Part shown: positions 35,048 through 44,661 of the stretch, one piece after another
Position numbering within the stretch: the stretch's first letter is position 1
How the letters are laid out: each line of letters begins with the position of its first letter
DNA from: Synechococcus sp. ATX 2A4
Lineage (GTDB): Bacteria; Cyanobacteriota; Cyanobacteriia; PCC-6307; Cyanobiaceae
Direction of reading: 5' to 3'
Assembly (NCBI RefSeq): GCF_024346375.1
Contig: NZ_JAGQCV010000006.1
Location: 62,001-126,000 of the forward strand
DNA: 64,000 bases
Position numbers and translations under genes: made by a program
Notes under the pieces: model-generated
Database searches by the model: none
Told to the model about the DNA's origin: nothing
The model's input: only the letters and a program-made list of their open reading frames with translations

Positions 35048-35797
35048 CTAACGCCGTGCGCCGTTGCCCTCTGAGACGTCCTTCACGCGCTGTTGCAGCG
35101 CCGGATGGTTGAGCAATGCATCCATCAGGCGCACGCCGCGCAGCTGGTTGATCAGGGGCATGTGACCATCCGGCGCCGCCAGCGACCAGGTGAAGGCCTT
35201 GGGGTAGCGGGTCCAGATGCCCTGCTCCTTCCAGCCGAGCTTCGGCCACAAGCGCTCCCAGCGGCCGCCGCAGGTCTGCAGCAGGCGTCCCTGCACGGAG
35301 AAGCCGAAGCGGCCGCGCGAATAGCAGAGCCAGAGGCGGTCGAGGGTCTGCAGATCGATGCCGCTCATCGGTGGCACCTCGCTGAAATAAACGTAGCCCC
35401 GCTCCTCGGCGGCGGGCCCGGCCAGCTGGCGCAGGATCGAGCTCGTGCAGCGATCGGCCTGCTCGAAGGCCAGTTCGCTCAGGGCTGCCTGCAGGGGCTG
35501 GTAGTCGATGCCGCTGCCGGTGGGGGTTTCCAGCCATCCCTGGGGATAGCGGCCGCGGAAATCGGCGGCCAGGGCGTCGGCGTCGCTCAGCAGCCAGTGG
35601 ATCAGGGCGCCCGGAGCCCAGTCGTCGCCGCTGGCATCAAGGCCAGCCAGGCGATCGATCAGCAAGGGACGCAATTCAGTGAGCCGTGCTTCCAGCTGGG
35701 CCACAAGGCTGCGCCGCTGCCGCGTGGAGGCGTTGAGGAACCGCTCCAGCAGTTGATCGGCAGTGACCGTGGCGGAGGCGGGTGGTCCAGAAAGCAT
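35048..35797 (-). CDS. gun4: GUN4-domain protein
   Basis: 249 residues. The N-terminal part is helical (QLLERFLNASTRQRRSLVAQ), followed by a GUN4 core: DLQTLDRLWLCYSRGRFGFS, VQGRLLQTCGGRWERLWPKL and GWKEQGIWTRYPKAFTWSLA. GUN4 binds protoporphyrin IX and stimulates magnesium chelatase at the first step of chlorophyll synthesis. Cyanobacteria may carry several GUN4-domain proteins, so this may be the main one or a paralogue; the N-terminal helical bundle favours Gun4 proper. It is back to back with psb28. Confidence 0.87.
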   Translation of the reverse strand: MLSGPPASATVTADQLLERFLNASTRQRRSLVAQLEARLTELRPLLIDRLAGLDASGDDWAPGALIHWLLSDADALAADFRGRYPQGWLETPTGSGIDYQPLQAALSELAFEQADRCTSSILRQLAGPAAEERGYVYFSEVPPMSGIDLQTLDRLWLCYSRGRFGFSVQGRLLQTCGGRWERLWPKLGWKEQGIWTRYPKAFTWSLAAPDGHMPLINQLRGVRLMDALLNHPALQQRVKDVSEGNGARR

Positions 35798-35876
35798 GGC
35801 GTTCAGCCAGCCAGAGCAGGGCCAGCGTGTTGCCCACTATGTCAGCCAAGCCCCGGCGCCTGGAGACGACGCAGCG

Positions 35877-35905
35877 TTAAGACCCGCACAGGCTCTGCCT
35901 AGGAT
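35877..35905 (+). promoter_or_regulatory. psb28 promoter, sigma-70 type
   Basis: TTAAGA (35877-35882) and TAGGAT (35900-35905) are separated by 17 bases, and the -10 is 20 bases before the psb28 ATG. The leader would be very short. The spacing is ideal and the boxes are reasonable for a cyanobacterial housekeeping sigma factor. Confidence 0.6.
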
Positions 35906-35925
35906 CAGATTTTCCTCCCGCTGCG

Positions 35926-36309
35926 ATGACGGCCATTCAGTTCTTCCGCGGGGTGGATGAACCCGTGATCCCCGACATCCGTTTGACCCGTTCCCGTGAC
36001 GGCCGCACCGGTCAGGCGTTGTTCGTGTTCGAGGAGCCGGCAGCATTGGCACCGGAGAGCATGGGGGACATCACTGGCATGTTCCTGCTCGACGAGGAGG
36101 GAGAGCTGGTGACCCGTGAGGTGAAGGCCCGCTTCGTGAACGGCCGCGCCAGCGCCATCGAAGCCACCTACACCTGGAAGAACGAAGCAGATTTCGAGCG
36201 TTTCATGCGCTTCGCCGAGCGCTATGCGGCCGGCCACGGCCTCGGCTTCGCCGGCCAGGGCGACGAAGCTGCCGCTGAAGCTCCTGACGCGGAGTCGGAT
36301 CCGGCTTGA
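35926..36309 (+). CDS. psb28: Photosystem II assembly protein Psb28
   Basis: Assembly factor bound to photosystem II intermediates at the cytoplasmic face. [40 protein letters not shown] and [20 protein letters not shown] are the conserved blocks. At 127 residues it is slightly long because of an acidic Ala/Glu tail. A good promoter lies directly upstream. It overlaps the start of a permease gene by four bases, so the two permeases are probably transcribed with it. Confidence 0.96.
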   Translation: MTAIQFFRGVDEPVIPDIRLTRSRDGRTGQALFVFEEPAALAPESMGDITGMFLLDEEGELVTREVKARFVNGRASAIEATYTWKNEADFERFMRFAERYAAGHGLGFAGQGDEAAAEAPDAESDPA

Positions 36310-37385
36310 ACTTCGGCAAATGGCTCGGGCTGGCCGCTACCACCGCTGCTGTCGCGCTGCTCTGGAGTCTGCGCGGCGTGGTGATTCAGGCCTTTGCCGC
36401 CGTGGTGCTGGCGATGGCGATCTGCACCCTGGTGGGATTCGTGCAGCAGCGGTTGCGTTGCAACCGTTCGCTGGCCCTTTTGGTCAGCGTGCTCGGCCTG
36501 GTGGTGGTGCTGGCCGTGGCCATTGCGGTGCTCATTCCTCCCTTTGCTGATCAGTTCGGACTGCTGCTCACCAAGGTGCCTACCGCCGCGGCGCTGCTCC
36601 TGAAGATGGGCCGCGAATCCCTCTCCTGGGGCGGGAAGATGATCTACGGCCAGCAGGAGACCCCCCTCGACTTCGACTGGCTGACATCGCTGCTGCCGTC
36701 CGGTGGGGACAGCACCGCCGCCCTCGCCGGTGGCCTGGGCCAAGGGGCCGTGCGGCTGCTGGGGCTGGCGGGAAATCTTGGCAGCGGCGCGCTCCAGTTG
36801 CTGTTCGTGGTGGCGGTGAGCCTGATGGTGGCGGTGCAGCCCACCGCCTACAGGGAAGTGGCGGTGTTGCTGGTGCCGTCGTTTTACCGGCGCCGCTTCC
36901 GCCGCGTGCTTGAACTCTGTGGCACCGCCTTGAGCGATTGGATGGTGGGGGTGTTGATCAGCTCCTGCTTCGTGGCGCTGCTCTCAGGCATCGGTCTGTG
37001 GCTGCTGGGGGTGAATCTGGTGGTGGCCAATGCGCTGCTGGCTGGCCTGCTGAATGTGATCCCGAATGTGGGGCCCACCTTGAGCACCATTTTCCCGATG
37101 TCCGTGGCGCTGCTTGACACCCCCTGGAAAGCGCTGGCGGTGCTCAGCCTCTACGTGGTCATCCAGCACCTGGAGAGCTATCTGATCACCCCTTCGGTGA
37201 TGCATCACCAGCTCAAATTGCTGCCGGGCCTCACGCTCTGCGCCCAGTTCCTGTTCACGGTGATGTTCGGACCGATCGGATTGTTGTTGGCGCTGCCGTT
37301 GGCGGTGTGCCTGCAGGTGATCATTCGTGAAGTGCTGATCCACGACGTGCTCAATCCCTGGACGCTGCAGCGCCCGCTTTCATGA
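36306..37385 (+). CDS. AI-2E family transporter (PerM-like), first copy
   Basis: 359 residues with seven to eight membrane segments and a membrane-distal soluble part ([20 protein letters not shown]). The family block [20 protein letters not shown] and [20 protein letters not shown] are typical of the UPF0118/AI-2E group. The start is a TTG in a TTGA overlap with psb28. The family name comes from E. coli TqsA; other members export different solutes or act as sodium/proton exchangers, so the substrate is open. Confidence 0.88.
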   Translation: MNFGKWLGLAATTAAVALLWSLRGVVIQAFAAVVLAMAICTLVGFVQQRLRCNRSLALLVSVLGLVVVLAVAIAVLIPPFADQFGLLLTKVPTAAALLLKMGRESLSWGGKMIYGQQETPLDFDWLTSLLPSGGDSTAALAGGLGQGAVRLLGLAGNLGSGALQLLFVVAVSLMVAVQPTAYREVAVLLVPSFYRRRFRRVLELCGTALSDWMVGVLISSCFVALLSGIGLWLLGVNLVVANALLAGLLNVIPNVGPTLSTIFPMSVALLDTPWKALAVLSLYVVIQHLESYLITPSVMHHQLKLLPGLTLCAQFLFTVMFGPIGLLLALPLAVCLQVIIREVLIHDVLNPWTLQRPLS

Positions 37386-38395
37386 AGCCCCGCGCTGTCC
37401 TCGGACTTTTCGCCCTGGTGGTGCTGGGGCTGCTCCTCTGGGAGCTCCGCTGGGTGCTGCTCGTGCTGTTCGGAGCCGTGGTGCTGGCCGTGGCGCTCGA
37501 TGTGCCCGTCACCCAGCTGCGCCGGCGGCTGCCGATCAACCGGCCCACCGCCCTCGTGGCGGTGCTGGTGGTGCTGCTGTTGCTGGGCTGGAAGGTGTCG
37601 GAGCTGCTGTTGCCCGAGCTGGTGGAGCAGGCTGGTGAATTCATGCGCCTGGTGCCGGAGCTGGTGCAGCGGTTGGGCGAACTGGCCGGGGGGATCAAGG
37701 GGTTCCAGCGGCTGGAGCAGCAGCTCGCCACCTTCACCACCTGGGACACGCTCCAACCGCTCGGCACCCAGTTGTTGGGGGTGGCAGGCAGTACCGCCAA
37801 TTCCACGATCCAGGTGCTGTTGATGGGGCTGTTGGCCGTGCTGCTGGCCCTCGATCCGCGCAGCCACCAGCGCCTGTTGCTCGCCGCTTCACCGCGATTT
37901 GCCCGCCCTGGCGTGGAGAGCCTCCTGCACGATTGCCGTCAGGCCATGGGCGGCTGGCTGGCTGGCATGACCATCTCTGCCAGCACTGTGTTTCTGCTCA
38001 CCTGGGCCGGCCTGGCGCTGCTGGGGGTGCCGCTGGCCCTGCTCAGCGGCCTGGTGTGCGGGCTGCTCACCTTTGTGCCCACAATCGGCCCCACGGCCGC
38101 CACCTTGTTGCCACTGGCGGTGGCCCTGCTGATATCCCCGGCCAAGCTGCTGCAGGTGCTGTTGCTGCGCCTGCTGCTTCAGAACCTGGAAGCCTTTGTG
38201 CTTACACCGGTGCTGCTGAGCCGCACGGTGAACCTGCTGCCCACCGTGGCACTGATGGCCCAGCTCTGTTTGGGGGCCTTGCTTGGTCTGCCAGGGGTGC
38301 TGCTGGCACTGCCGCTGGTGGTGGTGCTGCAGGTGATCTGCCAGAAGGTGCTGGTGGAAAAGGTGATGGACCGCTGCACACACGAAGCTTCTTAG
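37382..38395 (+). CDS. AI-2E family transporter (PerM-like), second copy
   Basis: 337 residues in an ATGA overlap with the first copy. Pattern and membrane layout are the same: LLTFVPTIGPTAATLLPLAV and NLEAFVLTPVLLSRTVNLLP. The two proteins are clearly related, so a tandem duplication that has since diverged is likely, and they might form a hetero-oligomer. Substrate unknown. A small inverted repeat at 38445-38460 and an 11-base direct repeat follow the stop. Confidence 0.87.
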   Translation: MKPRAVLGLFALVVLGLLLWELRWVLLVLFGAVVLAVALDVPVTQLRRRLPINRPTALVAVLVVLLLLGWKVSELLLPELVEQAGEFMRLVPELVQRLGELAGGIKGFQRLEQQLATFTTWDTLQPLGTQLLGVAGSTANSTIQVLLMGLLAVLLALDPRSHQRLLLAASPRFARPGVESLLHDCRQAMGGWLAGMTISASTVFLLTWAGLALLGVPLALLSGLVCGLLTFVPTIGPTAATLLPLAVALLISPAKLLQVLLLRLLLQNLEAFVLTPVLLSRTVNLLPTVALMAQLCLGALLGLPGVLLALPLVVVLQVICQKVLVEKVMDRCTHEAS

Positions 38396-38444
38396 TCGGC
38401 TCAAAGCAGGAGCCGAAGCGGCCGTGATCCCTTCGCCGAAACGG

Positions 38445-38460
38445 CCGTGATCGTTCACGG
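38445..38460. terminator. Inverted repeat after the AI-2E pair
   Basis: CCGTGA-TCGT-TCACGG gives a 6-bp stem. It lies between the ends of converging genes, 50 bases after the permease stop, and overlaps the second copy of a direct repeat CGGCCGTGATC (38419-38429 and 38442-38452). No T tract. Confidence 0.4.
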
Positions 38461-38481
38461 ACGTGACCGCGTCAGCGGGAT

Positions 38482-38664
38482 TCAGCGGAAGCGGTGGAAC
38501 AGCTCGGGCGCCAGCACCAGTACGCCGATCGGCAAGGGGTGGCGCCTGACGGCGGCGATCACGGCGGCCAGGGTGAAGTGATCACTGAGCAGCAGGAATT
38601 CGGTCCTGAGTTCCAGGAGCGCCAGCAGCACGAGCACCACCGGCACAAGCGGAACTCTTCTCAT
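38482..38664 (-). CDS. Small membrane protein coupled to secF
   Basis: 60 residues from the ATG at 38662-38664, which overlaps the secF stop as ATGA: MRRVPLVPVVLVLLALLELR, then EFLLLSDHFTLAAVIAAVRR, then HPLPIGVLVLAPELFHRF. Two hydrophobic stretches. It is likely real because of the tight coupling to secF. Function unknown; a role with the Sec machinery is only a guess from position. Confidence 0.65.
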   Translation of the reverse strand: MRRVPLVPVVLVLLALLELRTEFLLLSDHFTLAAVIAAVRRHPLPIGVLVLAPELFHRFR

Positions 38665-39659
38665 GGGGAAGCAGTGCTGACCTGGCGCGGCGCGGAGAGC
38701 AGGCTGAGCAAGGTGGGTGCCACCCCGATGCTCGACCAACTCCCTACCGAGATTCCCGTGGTAAGCGCCACGGCGAACCAGAACAGGCTGCTGCCACCGA
38801 AGAAGATCATGCCCAGCAAGGGCATCAAGGTGGTGAGCGAGGTGTACATGGAGCGCGTGAAGGTGACATCCACGGCCGCATCCACCTGCTCATCGATGGG
38901 GAGATGGCCGAGCACGGTTTTCTGCTCCCTGATCCGGTCGAACACCACCACGGTGTCGTTGATGGAGTAGCCCGCCACCGTGATCAGCGAAACGGCGAAC
39001 AGAGAATCCACCTCCACTCCACGCAACAGCCCCAACCAGGCGAACAGCCCGGCGGTGATGAGCACATCGTGGGCGAGGCACAGGATGGCCAGGGAGGCGA
39101 ACAGGCGGTCGTAGCGGAAGCTGATGTAGAAAGCGATCGCAGCAAAACTCACCAGCAGGGACACCAGGCTGCTCCTCAGCAACTGAGCGCCGAGGGTGGG
39201 GCCGATCGTTTCCACCGAGGTGTCGCCAGGCAGAAACGGGCCGATCCGGCTGTTGAGCTGGTTGACCAATGCTGTGCTCTGGTCGGCGCTGAGCGTGGGC
39301 ATGCGCAGGTCGATCGAGCGTCCGCCGTCGAGCACCTGCAGGGGCGCCCGCTCCAGCAATGGAGCGGCCACACCGGCTTCGTCGGGCAGCTTCAACTGCG
39401 CGAGCTGCTCCTCCACCTGCGGGGCGGTGAGGGGAGGACAACCATCGCCGCAGGCCCGCTCCAACTGGATGCGGGTGCCCCCGGTGAAGTCGAGGCCAGG
39501 CTTGAGCGGCAGGCCGATCGACGGATTCAGCCAGCTGAGCAGCAGACCCAGCAGGCTCAACAGACAGGCGGCTCCTGAGGCGGCCCAGGCGAGCCGGCGA
39601 TGGCGATTGATGCGGAAATAACGGATCGCCGGAGCTGGATCCGCGGCTGTGGGGCTCAT
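38661..39659 (-). CDS. secF: Protein translocase subunit SecF
   Basis: With SecD it uses proton motive force to pull exported proteins through the membrane. Six membrane segments, the first periplasmic loop GLDFTGGTRIQLE, and the signature blocks YISFRYDRLFASLAILCLAH and GYSINDTVVVFDRIREQK are present. The length, 332 residues, is normal. It follows secD after 6 bases. Confidence 0.95.
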   Translation of the reverse strand: MSPTAADPAPAIRYFRINRHRRLAWAASGAACLLSLLGLLLSWLNPSIGLPLKPGLDFTGGTRIQLERACGDGCPPLTAPQVEEQLAQLKLPDEAGVAAPLLERAPLQVLDGGRSIDLRMPTLSADQSTALVNQLNSRIGPFLPGDTSVETIGPTLGAQLLRSSLVSLLVSFAAIAFYISFRYDRLFASLAILCLAHDVLITAGLFAWLGLLRGVEVDSLFAVSLITVAGYSINDTVVVFDRIREQKTVLGHLPIDEQVDAAVDVTFTRSMYTSLTTLMPLLGMIFFGGSSLFWFAVALTTGISVGSWSSIGVAPTLLSLLSAPRQVSTASP

Positions 39660-39665
39660 GGGAAC

Positions 39666-41183
39666 TCAGGCGGCAGGGGAGGAAAGCTCACGGCCCGGGA
39701 GGAAGTAGGTGGGGCGCCGCAGCGAGGGGTAGCTCATCAGCAGCCGCAGCAGTGTGCGGGTGCAGGTGAGAGCAGTGAACAGGCTCAGCACCAGGCCGAT
39801 GCCAAGGGTGACCGCGAAGCCTTTCACCAGGCCAGTGCCCAGGGTGAACAGGGCCACGCAACTGATCAGGCCGGTGAGGTGGCCATCAATGATTGAGGAG
39901 AACGCCAGGGAGAAGCCGGTGTCGATCGAGCGGATCAAGGTGTTGCCCCTGCGCAGCTCTTCTTTCACCCGCTCAAAGATCAGCACGTTGGCATCCACCG
40001 CCATGCCCACGCTGAGGATGAAGCCGGCGATACCCGGCAGCGAAAGCGTGACCGGGATCAGGGCGTAGGCCGCCAGGTTGAACAGGGCGTAGAAGAGCAG
40101 CGCCAGCACCGCCACGAATCCCGGTAAGCGATAGACCACCACCATGAACACCGCCACCAGCGCCAGGCCGCCCAGGGCCGCCACCAGGCTGGAGCGGATG
40201 TTTTCGGCCCCGAGCGTGGGCCCCACCGTACGCACTTCGATGATCTTGATCGGCAGGGGCAGCGAGCCACCGCGCAGCTGCACTTCCAGATCCCGGGCCT
40301 CATCGGCGGTGAAGTTGCCGGAAATGCTCGCGGCCCCACCGGTGATGCCGGCTGCCCTGAACTGTTCGCTCACACTGGCCTCGCTGATCGAGCGGCCATC
40401 GAGCACAATGCCGAGCAGGCGATTGGTGCCTGCGATCGATTGGGTGAGCCGTGCGAACGCCTCCCCACCGGCGCGGTTGAAGTTCAATGTGACCTCCCAG
40501 CCGGGACCGTTGGTCTGTTGCTGGCGGCCGGCACCGGTGAGGTCGCGGCCGGTGAAAGCGGCTGGTTCGTAAAGAGCCACCACCCGTGTGTTCACCTCGG
40601 CGAGCAGCAGTTCCAGTTGGTCGGCTTCGCTGGCTCCTGCCGGCACTTCCAGGCCGAGAGCGCTGAAGGCCCTGGCCATTTCTTCGGCGGGGAAGCTGGG
40701 GGGCGGCGGTGGCGTGGCGCCTGGGGGAAGGCCGGGTGTGGGGGGCGCAGCGGCGCGCCTGTTCTGCACCCGGGCGAGCACAGCAGAGGCCTGGGTTTTC
40801 AACCGCAGCAGCGCCTGCATCTCCTCTTCGGTGTCGGGTTTCTGGACCCGGAATTCGAGCAGGGCGGTGGTGCCCAGCACCTTGGCGGCCCGGCTGGGAT
40901 CCTGCTCACCGGGCAGTTGCAACAGCAGTTGGTCGTCGCCGACGCGCTGCAGGGTGGATTCGGCCACCCCGAGGCTGTTGATGCGGCGATCGAGCACCTC
41001 CTGCACGGCTTCGAGCTGTTCGCTCTGCACCTGACGAATCGCGCCGGCCGGCATCACCTGCAGGGTGAGCTGGCTGCCGCCGCGCAGATCCAGGCCGAGC
41101 TGCAGCGGGAATGTGACCAGGACAGCCCCGGCGGCGATCGCCAGGGCCAGGATCAGGGCCACCCATCCTTGTTGGCGTGCCAT
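39666..41183 (-). CDS. secD: Protein translocase subunit SecD
   Basis: 505 residues. N-terminal segment WVALILALAIAAGAVLVTFP, then the D1 signature GLDLRGGSQLTLQV, a Pro/Ala-rich insert in the periplasmic part (PPTPGLPPGATPPPPPSF), and a six-helix end with SVGMAVDANVLIFERVKEEL. The ATG at 41181-41183 is used because the sequence before it runs into pdhB. It starts two bases past the pdhB stop, so pdhB-secD-secF is a likely transcript. Confidence 0.95.
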   Translation of the reverse strand: MARQQGWVALILALAIAAGAVLVTFPLQLGLDLRGGSQLTLQVMPAGAIRQVQSEQLEAVQEVLDRRINSLGVAESTLQRVGDDQLLLQLPGEQDPSRAAKVLGTTALLEFRVQKPDTEEEMQALLRLKTQASAVLARVQNRRAAAPPTPGLPPGATPPPPPSFPAEEMARAFSALGLEVPAGASEADQLELLLAEVNTRVVALYEPAAFTGRDLTGAGRQQQTNGPGWEVTLNFNRAGGEAFARLTQSIAGTNRLLGIVLDGRSISEASVSEQFRAAGITGGAASISGNFTADEARDLEVQLRGGSLPLPIKIIEVRTVGPTLGAENIRSSLVAALGGLALVAVFMVVVYRLPGFVAVLALLFYALFNLAAYALIPVTLSLPGIAGFILSVGMAVDANVLIFERVKEELRRGNTLIRSIDTGFSLAFSSIIDGHLTGLISCVALFTLGTGLVKGFAVTLGIGLVLSLFTALTCTRTLLRLLMSYPSLRRPTYFLPGRELSSPAA

Positions 41184-41184
41184 T

Positions 41185-42168
41185 TCAGAGGGTGCCTGCT
41201 TTGAGCCGCCGGGCGGCATCCACGATCTGGCTGGGCTGAATGATCGTGAGGTTCTCCAGGGCGCCGTTGTACGGCGTGGGGATGTCCTGGCTGGAGAGGC
41301 GCAGCGGACGGGCGTCGAGATCATCGAAGCAGTGTTCGGTGATCAGGGCGATCAGCTCGGCGCCGATGCCACCAGTTTTCATGCATTCCTCCACCACGAT
41401 CACCCGATGGGTCTTGCGGATGGAGCGGCTGATCGTGTCCATGTCGAACGGCTTGAGGCTGATCAGATCGATCAGCTCCACATCGACACCCTCGGCTTCA
41501 AGCTGTTGCACCGCCTTGATGCAGTGGTGGCGCATGCGGGAGTAAGTAAGGATCGTCACGTCATTGCCTTCGCGCACCACATCGGCCTGATCCAGGGCGC
41601 AGATGTAATCGCCCTCAGGGATCTCTTCGCTGAGGTTGTAAAGCAGCACATGCTCAAAGAAGAGCACGGGATTGTTGTCGCGGATGGCGGCCTTCATCAG
41701 GCCCTTGGCGTTGGTGGGGGTGCTGACAGCAACGATCTTGATGCCGGGCACGGCGTGGAAATAGGCCTCCAACCGCTGGCTGTGTTCAGCCCCGAGCTGA
41801 CGGCCCACCCCGCCGGGGCCCCGCACCACCGTGGGGATCGTGTAGTTGCCGCCGCTGGTGTAACGCAGCATCCCCATGTTGTTGGAGATCTGGTTGAAGG
41901 CGAGCAGGAGGAAGCCCATGTTCATCCCTTCCACGATCGGCCGGAGTCCGGTCATGGCGGCGCCCACGGCCATGCCCGTGAAGCTGTTTTCAGCGATCGG
42001 GGTGTCGAGCACGCGCAGCTCGCCGTATTTCTCGTAGAGGTCTTTGGTGACTTTGTAGGAGCCGCCGTACTGACCCACGTCTTCGCCGAACACGCAGACG
42101 GTGGGGTCTTTCGCCATCTCCTCGTCGATGGCGTCGCGCAGGGCGTTGAACAGAAGGGTTTCTGCCAC
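41185..42168 (-). CDS. pdhB: Pyruvate dehydrogenase E1 component, beta subunit
   Basis: Beta half of the thiamine-diphosphate E1 of the pyruvate dehydrogenase complex, making acetyl-CoA for fatty acid synthesis. Blocks [40 protein letters not shown] and [20 protein letters not shown] are typical, and the C-terminal transketolase domain has [20 protein letters not shown]. It is 327 residues and starts with GTG at 42166-42168. pdhA, E2 and E3 are not in the window. Confidence 0.96.
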   Translation of the reverse strand: MAETLLFNALRDAIDEEMAKDPTVCVFGEDVGQYGGSYKVTKDLYEKYGELRVLDTPIAENSFTGMAVGAAMTGLRPIVEGMNMGFLLLAFNQISNNMGMLRYTSGGNYTIPTVVRGPGGVGRQLGAEHSQRLEAYFHAVPGIKIVAVSTPTNAKGLMKAAIRDNNPVLFFEHVLLYNLSEEIPEGDYICALDQADVVREGNDVTILTYSRMRHHCIKAVQQLEAEGVDVELIDLISLKPFDMDTISRSIRKTHRVIVVEECMKTGGIGAELIALITEHCFDDLDARPLRLSSQDIPTPYNGALENLTIIQPSQIVDAARRLKAGTL

Positions 42169-42249
42169 AGGGGAGTTGCGGGCCCGGCGCGGATGCCGGA
42201 AGTGGGGCCAACTTATCTCAGGCCTGCGGGGGCAGTGCTGCGGAGCCTT

Positions 42250-42345
42250 CTAGCCGCCGGCGGCGAAGGTGGCGAGCAACAGCACCGACAGGATCATCCC
42301 CGGTGAGAGCAGCAGGGCCAGCAGACCGAGATCGTGAGGGGTCAT
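42250..42345 (-). CDS. Tiny hydrophobic ORF, 31 residues
   Basis: MTPHDLGLLALLLSPGMILS followed by VLLLATFAAGG. A single membrane helix with a short polar N-terminus, of the size of small photosystem or cytochrome b6f subunits, but it matches none of those I can recall (PetG, PetL, PetM, PetN, PsbT, Psb30, PsaI, PsaJ, PsaM). It lies between pdhB and the DUF3082 gene in the same direction. It has an ATG and a stop, but no further proof. Confidence 0.45.
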   Translation of the reverse strand: MTPHDLGLLALLLSPGMILSVLLLATFAAGG

Positions 42346-42379
42346 CGCAGTGGTGTCGGAACCCGTGGTGCCAGCGAGT

Positions 42380-42724
42380 TTAGGAAGGCTCTGTGGAGCT
42401 GGCAGGCAAGAGGCTGCGAATGAACACCAGGAACAGGCCCAGGCCCACGAAGGCGAAGCTGAAGGTGGCCAGGAAGCTCATGCCCACGATCAGGGTCTTC
42501 ATCGCGGTGCCGATGCTCTGCGCAAACGGCTTGCTGTAGTGCGGCGGATGGACGGCGAAGTAGGTCACCACCCGTTGGCTGAGCAGCAGGCTCACCCAGG
42601 CCAGGGCGCCGCTGGTGAGGGCGCCGGACAGAAAGCTGAGCGGGCCCTTGCGCGGAGGTGCCGTGGAGGAGGCGGTGGCCGGCGCGATGCCGCTGCCGGG
42701 ATCGGTTTGCTGGGGGTCGCTCAT
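42380..42724 (-). CDS. DUF3082 family membrane protein
   Basis: 114 residues: a polar N-terminus with [20 protein letters not shown], one membrane segment, the soluble block [20 protein letters not shown] and a second segment [18 protein letters not shown]. This follows the cyanobacterial and plastid DUF3082 family as I remember it. Function unknown. The start overlaps the ispE stop as ATGA, so the two are coupled. Confidence 0.8.
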   Translation of the reverse strand: MSDPQQTDPGSGIAPATASSTAPPRKGPLSFLSGALTSGALAWVSLLLSQRVVTYFAVHPPHYSKPFAQSIGTAMKTLIVGMSFLATFSFAFVGLGLFLVFIRSLLPASSTEPS

Positions 42725-43716
42725 CGTGGGGCGTCGGGATCGGGGACGGAGCCGGCCGGGGGCATGGCCTCATCGTTGACGACCCTGGCACCTGCCGGCG
42801 CGAAGCGGCAGCCCCAGGCGTCGAACCCCGCGTCTTGCAAGGCCGGTGTGAGCTGCTGCTGGGCCGCGGCAGCCTCAGCGGCGCTGCTGAACAGGGCGAA
42901 CAGGCTGGGCCCTGACCCGCTCATCGCCACACCCAGGGCGCCGCTCACGCTGCGCAGCAGAGCCAGGCCCTCGCGCACGCTGGCCTGCTCCGGCTCCACC
43001 ACGGCCTGCAGGTCGTTGCGCAGAGGCGGCAGCCCGCGCTCCCCCCGCAGGGCGGCCAGCAACGGTCCGCGGCGCAGGTGCTCCCGGCGCTGCTCAAAGT
43101 CAGCCTCGCAGTCGAGGTAGAAGTCGCTGCGCAGCTCGCGGCAGCGTCCGTAGGCCCACGGCGTCGACACACTCACCGACGGATCCTTGATCAGCAACAC
43201 GGCCAGGGGATCGGCTGACGCCGGGAACGGCTCCAGCTGCTCTCCCCGCCCGAAACACAGCTGGCTTCCCCCGGCCAGGCAGAACGGCACATCGGAGCCC
43301 AGTTCCGCCGCCACTTCCAGCAGGGTTGCCGGCGGGAGATCCATGTTCCAGAGCTGGTTCAGGCCCACCAGGGCGGCGGCAGCGTCGCTCGATCCTCCCG
43401 CCAGCCCGGCCCCGATCGGGATGCGCTTTTCCAGGGAGATCTCGGCGCCGCGCGTCCGCCCCTCCAGCCGTTGCTGCAGCAGCAGGGCGGCGCGGCTGAT
43501 CAGGTTCGTGCCGTCGGTGGGCAGCCCCGGCTGGTCGCAGCTCAGTTGAAGGTGGCCGTCGTCGCGTTCGCGCAGGATCAGCCGGTCTTCCAGATCGATG
43601 CTCTGCATCAGCATCGCCAGCTCGTGGAAGCCATCCGGCCGCAGCCCGAGCACCTCAAGGTGCAGGTTGATCTTGGCGGGAGCGAGAACGGTGAGGCTGC
43701 GGCTCAGTGCTGCCAT
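42721..43716 (-). CDS. ispE: 4-diphosphocytidyl-2-C-methyl-D-erythritol kinase
   Basis: GHMP kinase of the MEP isoprenoid pathway, feeding carotenoids, the phytyl chain and quinones. [20 protein letters not shown] and the phosphate-binding [20 protein letters not shown] are hallmarks. The ATG at 43714-43716 ([17 protein letters not shown]) fits the family. 331 residues, slightly long at the C-terminus. It lies 13 bases after rsmA and overlaps the DUF3082 gene. Confidence 0.95.
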   Translation of the reverse strand: MAALSRSLTVLAPAKINLHLEVLGLRPDGFHELAMLMQSIDLEDRLILRERDDGHLQLSCDQPGLPTDGTNLISRAALLLQQRLEGRTRGAEISLEKRIPIGAGLAGGSSDAAAALVGLNQLWNMDLPPATLLEVAAELGSDVPFCLAGGSQLCFGRGEQLEPFPASADPLAVLLIKDPSVSVSTPWAYGRCRELRSDFYLDCEADFEQRREHLRRGPLLAALRGERGLPPLRNDLQAVVEPEQASVREGLALLRSVSGALGVAMSGSGPSLFALFSSAAEAAAAQQQLTPALQDAGFDAWGCRFAPAGARVVNDEAMPPAGSVPDPDAPR

Positions 43717-43729
43717 GGGTCGCGTTGGG

Positions 43730-44602
43730 CTATGGATCGGGATGGCCGCACGCCGCATCCCCGGAGGAAAGGGGGGCTGGCGCTGAGGCTTCGGCCTGAT
43801 TCAAGCCCTCCGCCAGTGCCACCCAGCGCTGGGGCTCCAGCTCCTGGGGACGCTGCTGCAGATCGATGTCGGCGGCAGCGGCCAGGGCACTGAGCGCCTC
43901 CGCCGGCAGTAGGCCCGCCAGGGTGTTGCGCAGCATCTTGCGCCGGGCTGCGAAGCAGCGCCGCAGCAGCCGCTCCACCGTGGCGGCCACAGAAACGGGC
44001 AGCCGCTCCGCCGCAGGCAAGGGCTCGATCACGATCACCTCCGAGTGCACCCGGGGCGTCGGCTGAAAGCAACGGGGTGGTACGCCGCACACGCCCTGGC
44101 AGCGGGCCATCAACTGCATGCGCACGCTCAGGGCGCTGTAGGCGCTGCTGCCCGCACGGCAGCGGATGCGTTCTCCCACCTCCTGCTGCACCAACAGCAC
44201 CAGCCGCGTGTAGGACGCGGGGGCAGGGCGGTCGAGCCGGCCCACCAGCCGCTCCAGCAATGGACCAGTGATGTTGTAAGGGATGTTGGCCACCACCTTG
44301 GTGGCCGGTGGCAGCTCCAGCTCGAGCACATCCCCCTCCAGCAGGCGGAAGCGGGGATCGGCGCCGAACTGCTGCCGCAACCCGGCCACCAGATCTCGGT
44401 CGAGTTCCACCGCCGTGAGGCTGGCCAGGGGGCTCTGCAGCAGCCGTTCGGTGAGCGCCCCCCGGCCCGGCCCCACCTCCAGCACGCGGTCGTCGGCGCG
44501 GAGCTCGGCCGCCTGCACGATGCGATCAAGCACGCCGGCATCGGTGAGCCAGTGCTGGCCGAAGCGTTTGCGGGCCCGGTGGCCGCTGAAGGTCATGACC
44601 AT
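43730..44602 (-). CDS. rsmA: 16S rRNA dimethyladenosine transferase
   Basis: Dimethylates A1518 and A1519 of 16S r[39 protein letters not shown] (motif I) and the catalytic [11 protein letters not shown] are conserved, and [20 protein letters not shown] closes the family pattern. ATG at 44600-44602 is used (a second ATG follows two codons later); the upstream frame is Pro/Ser-rich and not family-like. It is followed by ispE, a common cyanobacterial order. Confidence 0.96.
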   Translation of the reverse strand: MVMTFSGHRARKRFGQHWLTDAGVLDRIVQAAELRADDRVLEVGPGRGALTERLLQSPLASLTAVELDRDLVAGLRQQFGADPRFRLLEGDVLELELPPATKVVANIPYNITGPLLERLVGRLDRPAPASYTRLVLLVQQEVGERIRCRAGSSAYSALSVRMQLMARCQGVCGVPPRCFQPTPRVHSEVIVIEPLPAAERLPVSVAATVERLLRRCFAARRKMLRNTLAGLLPAEALSALAAAADIDLQQRPQELEPQRWVALAEGLNQAEASAPAPLSSGDAACGHPDP

Positions 44603-44661
44603 GGGCGTGAGATCTCCCACATTGCCTTCTGGCGCGGCTAGAGAAGAAGGACTGAAGGGGG

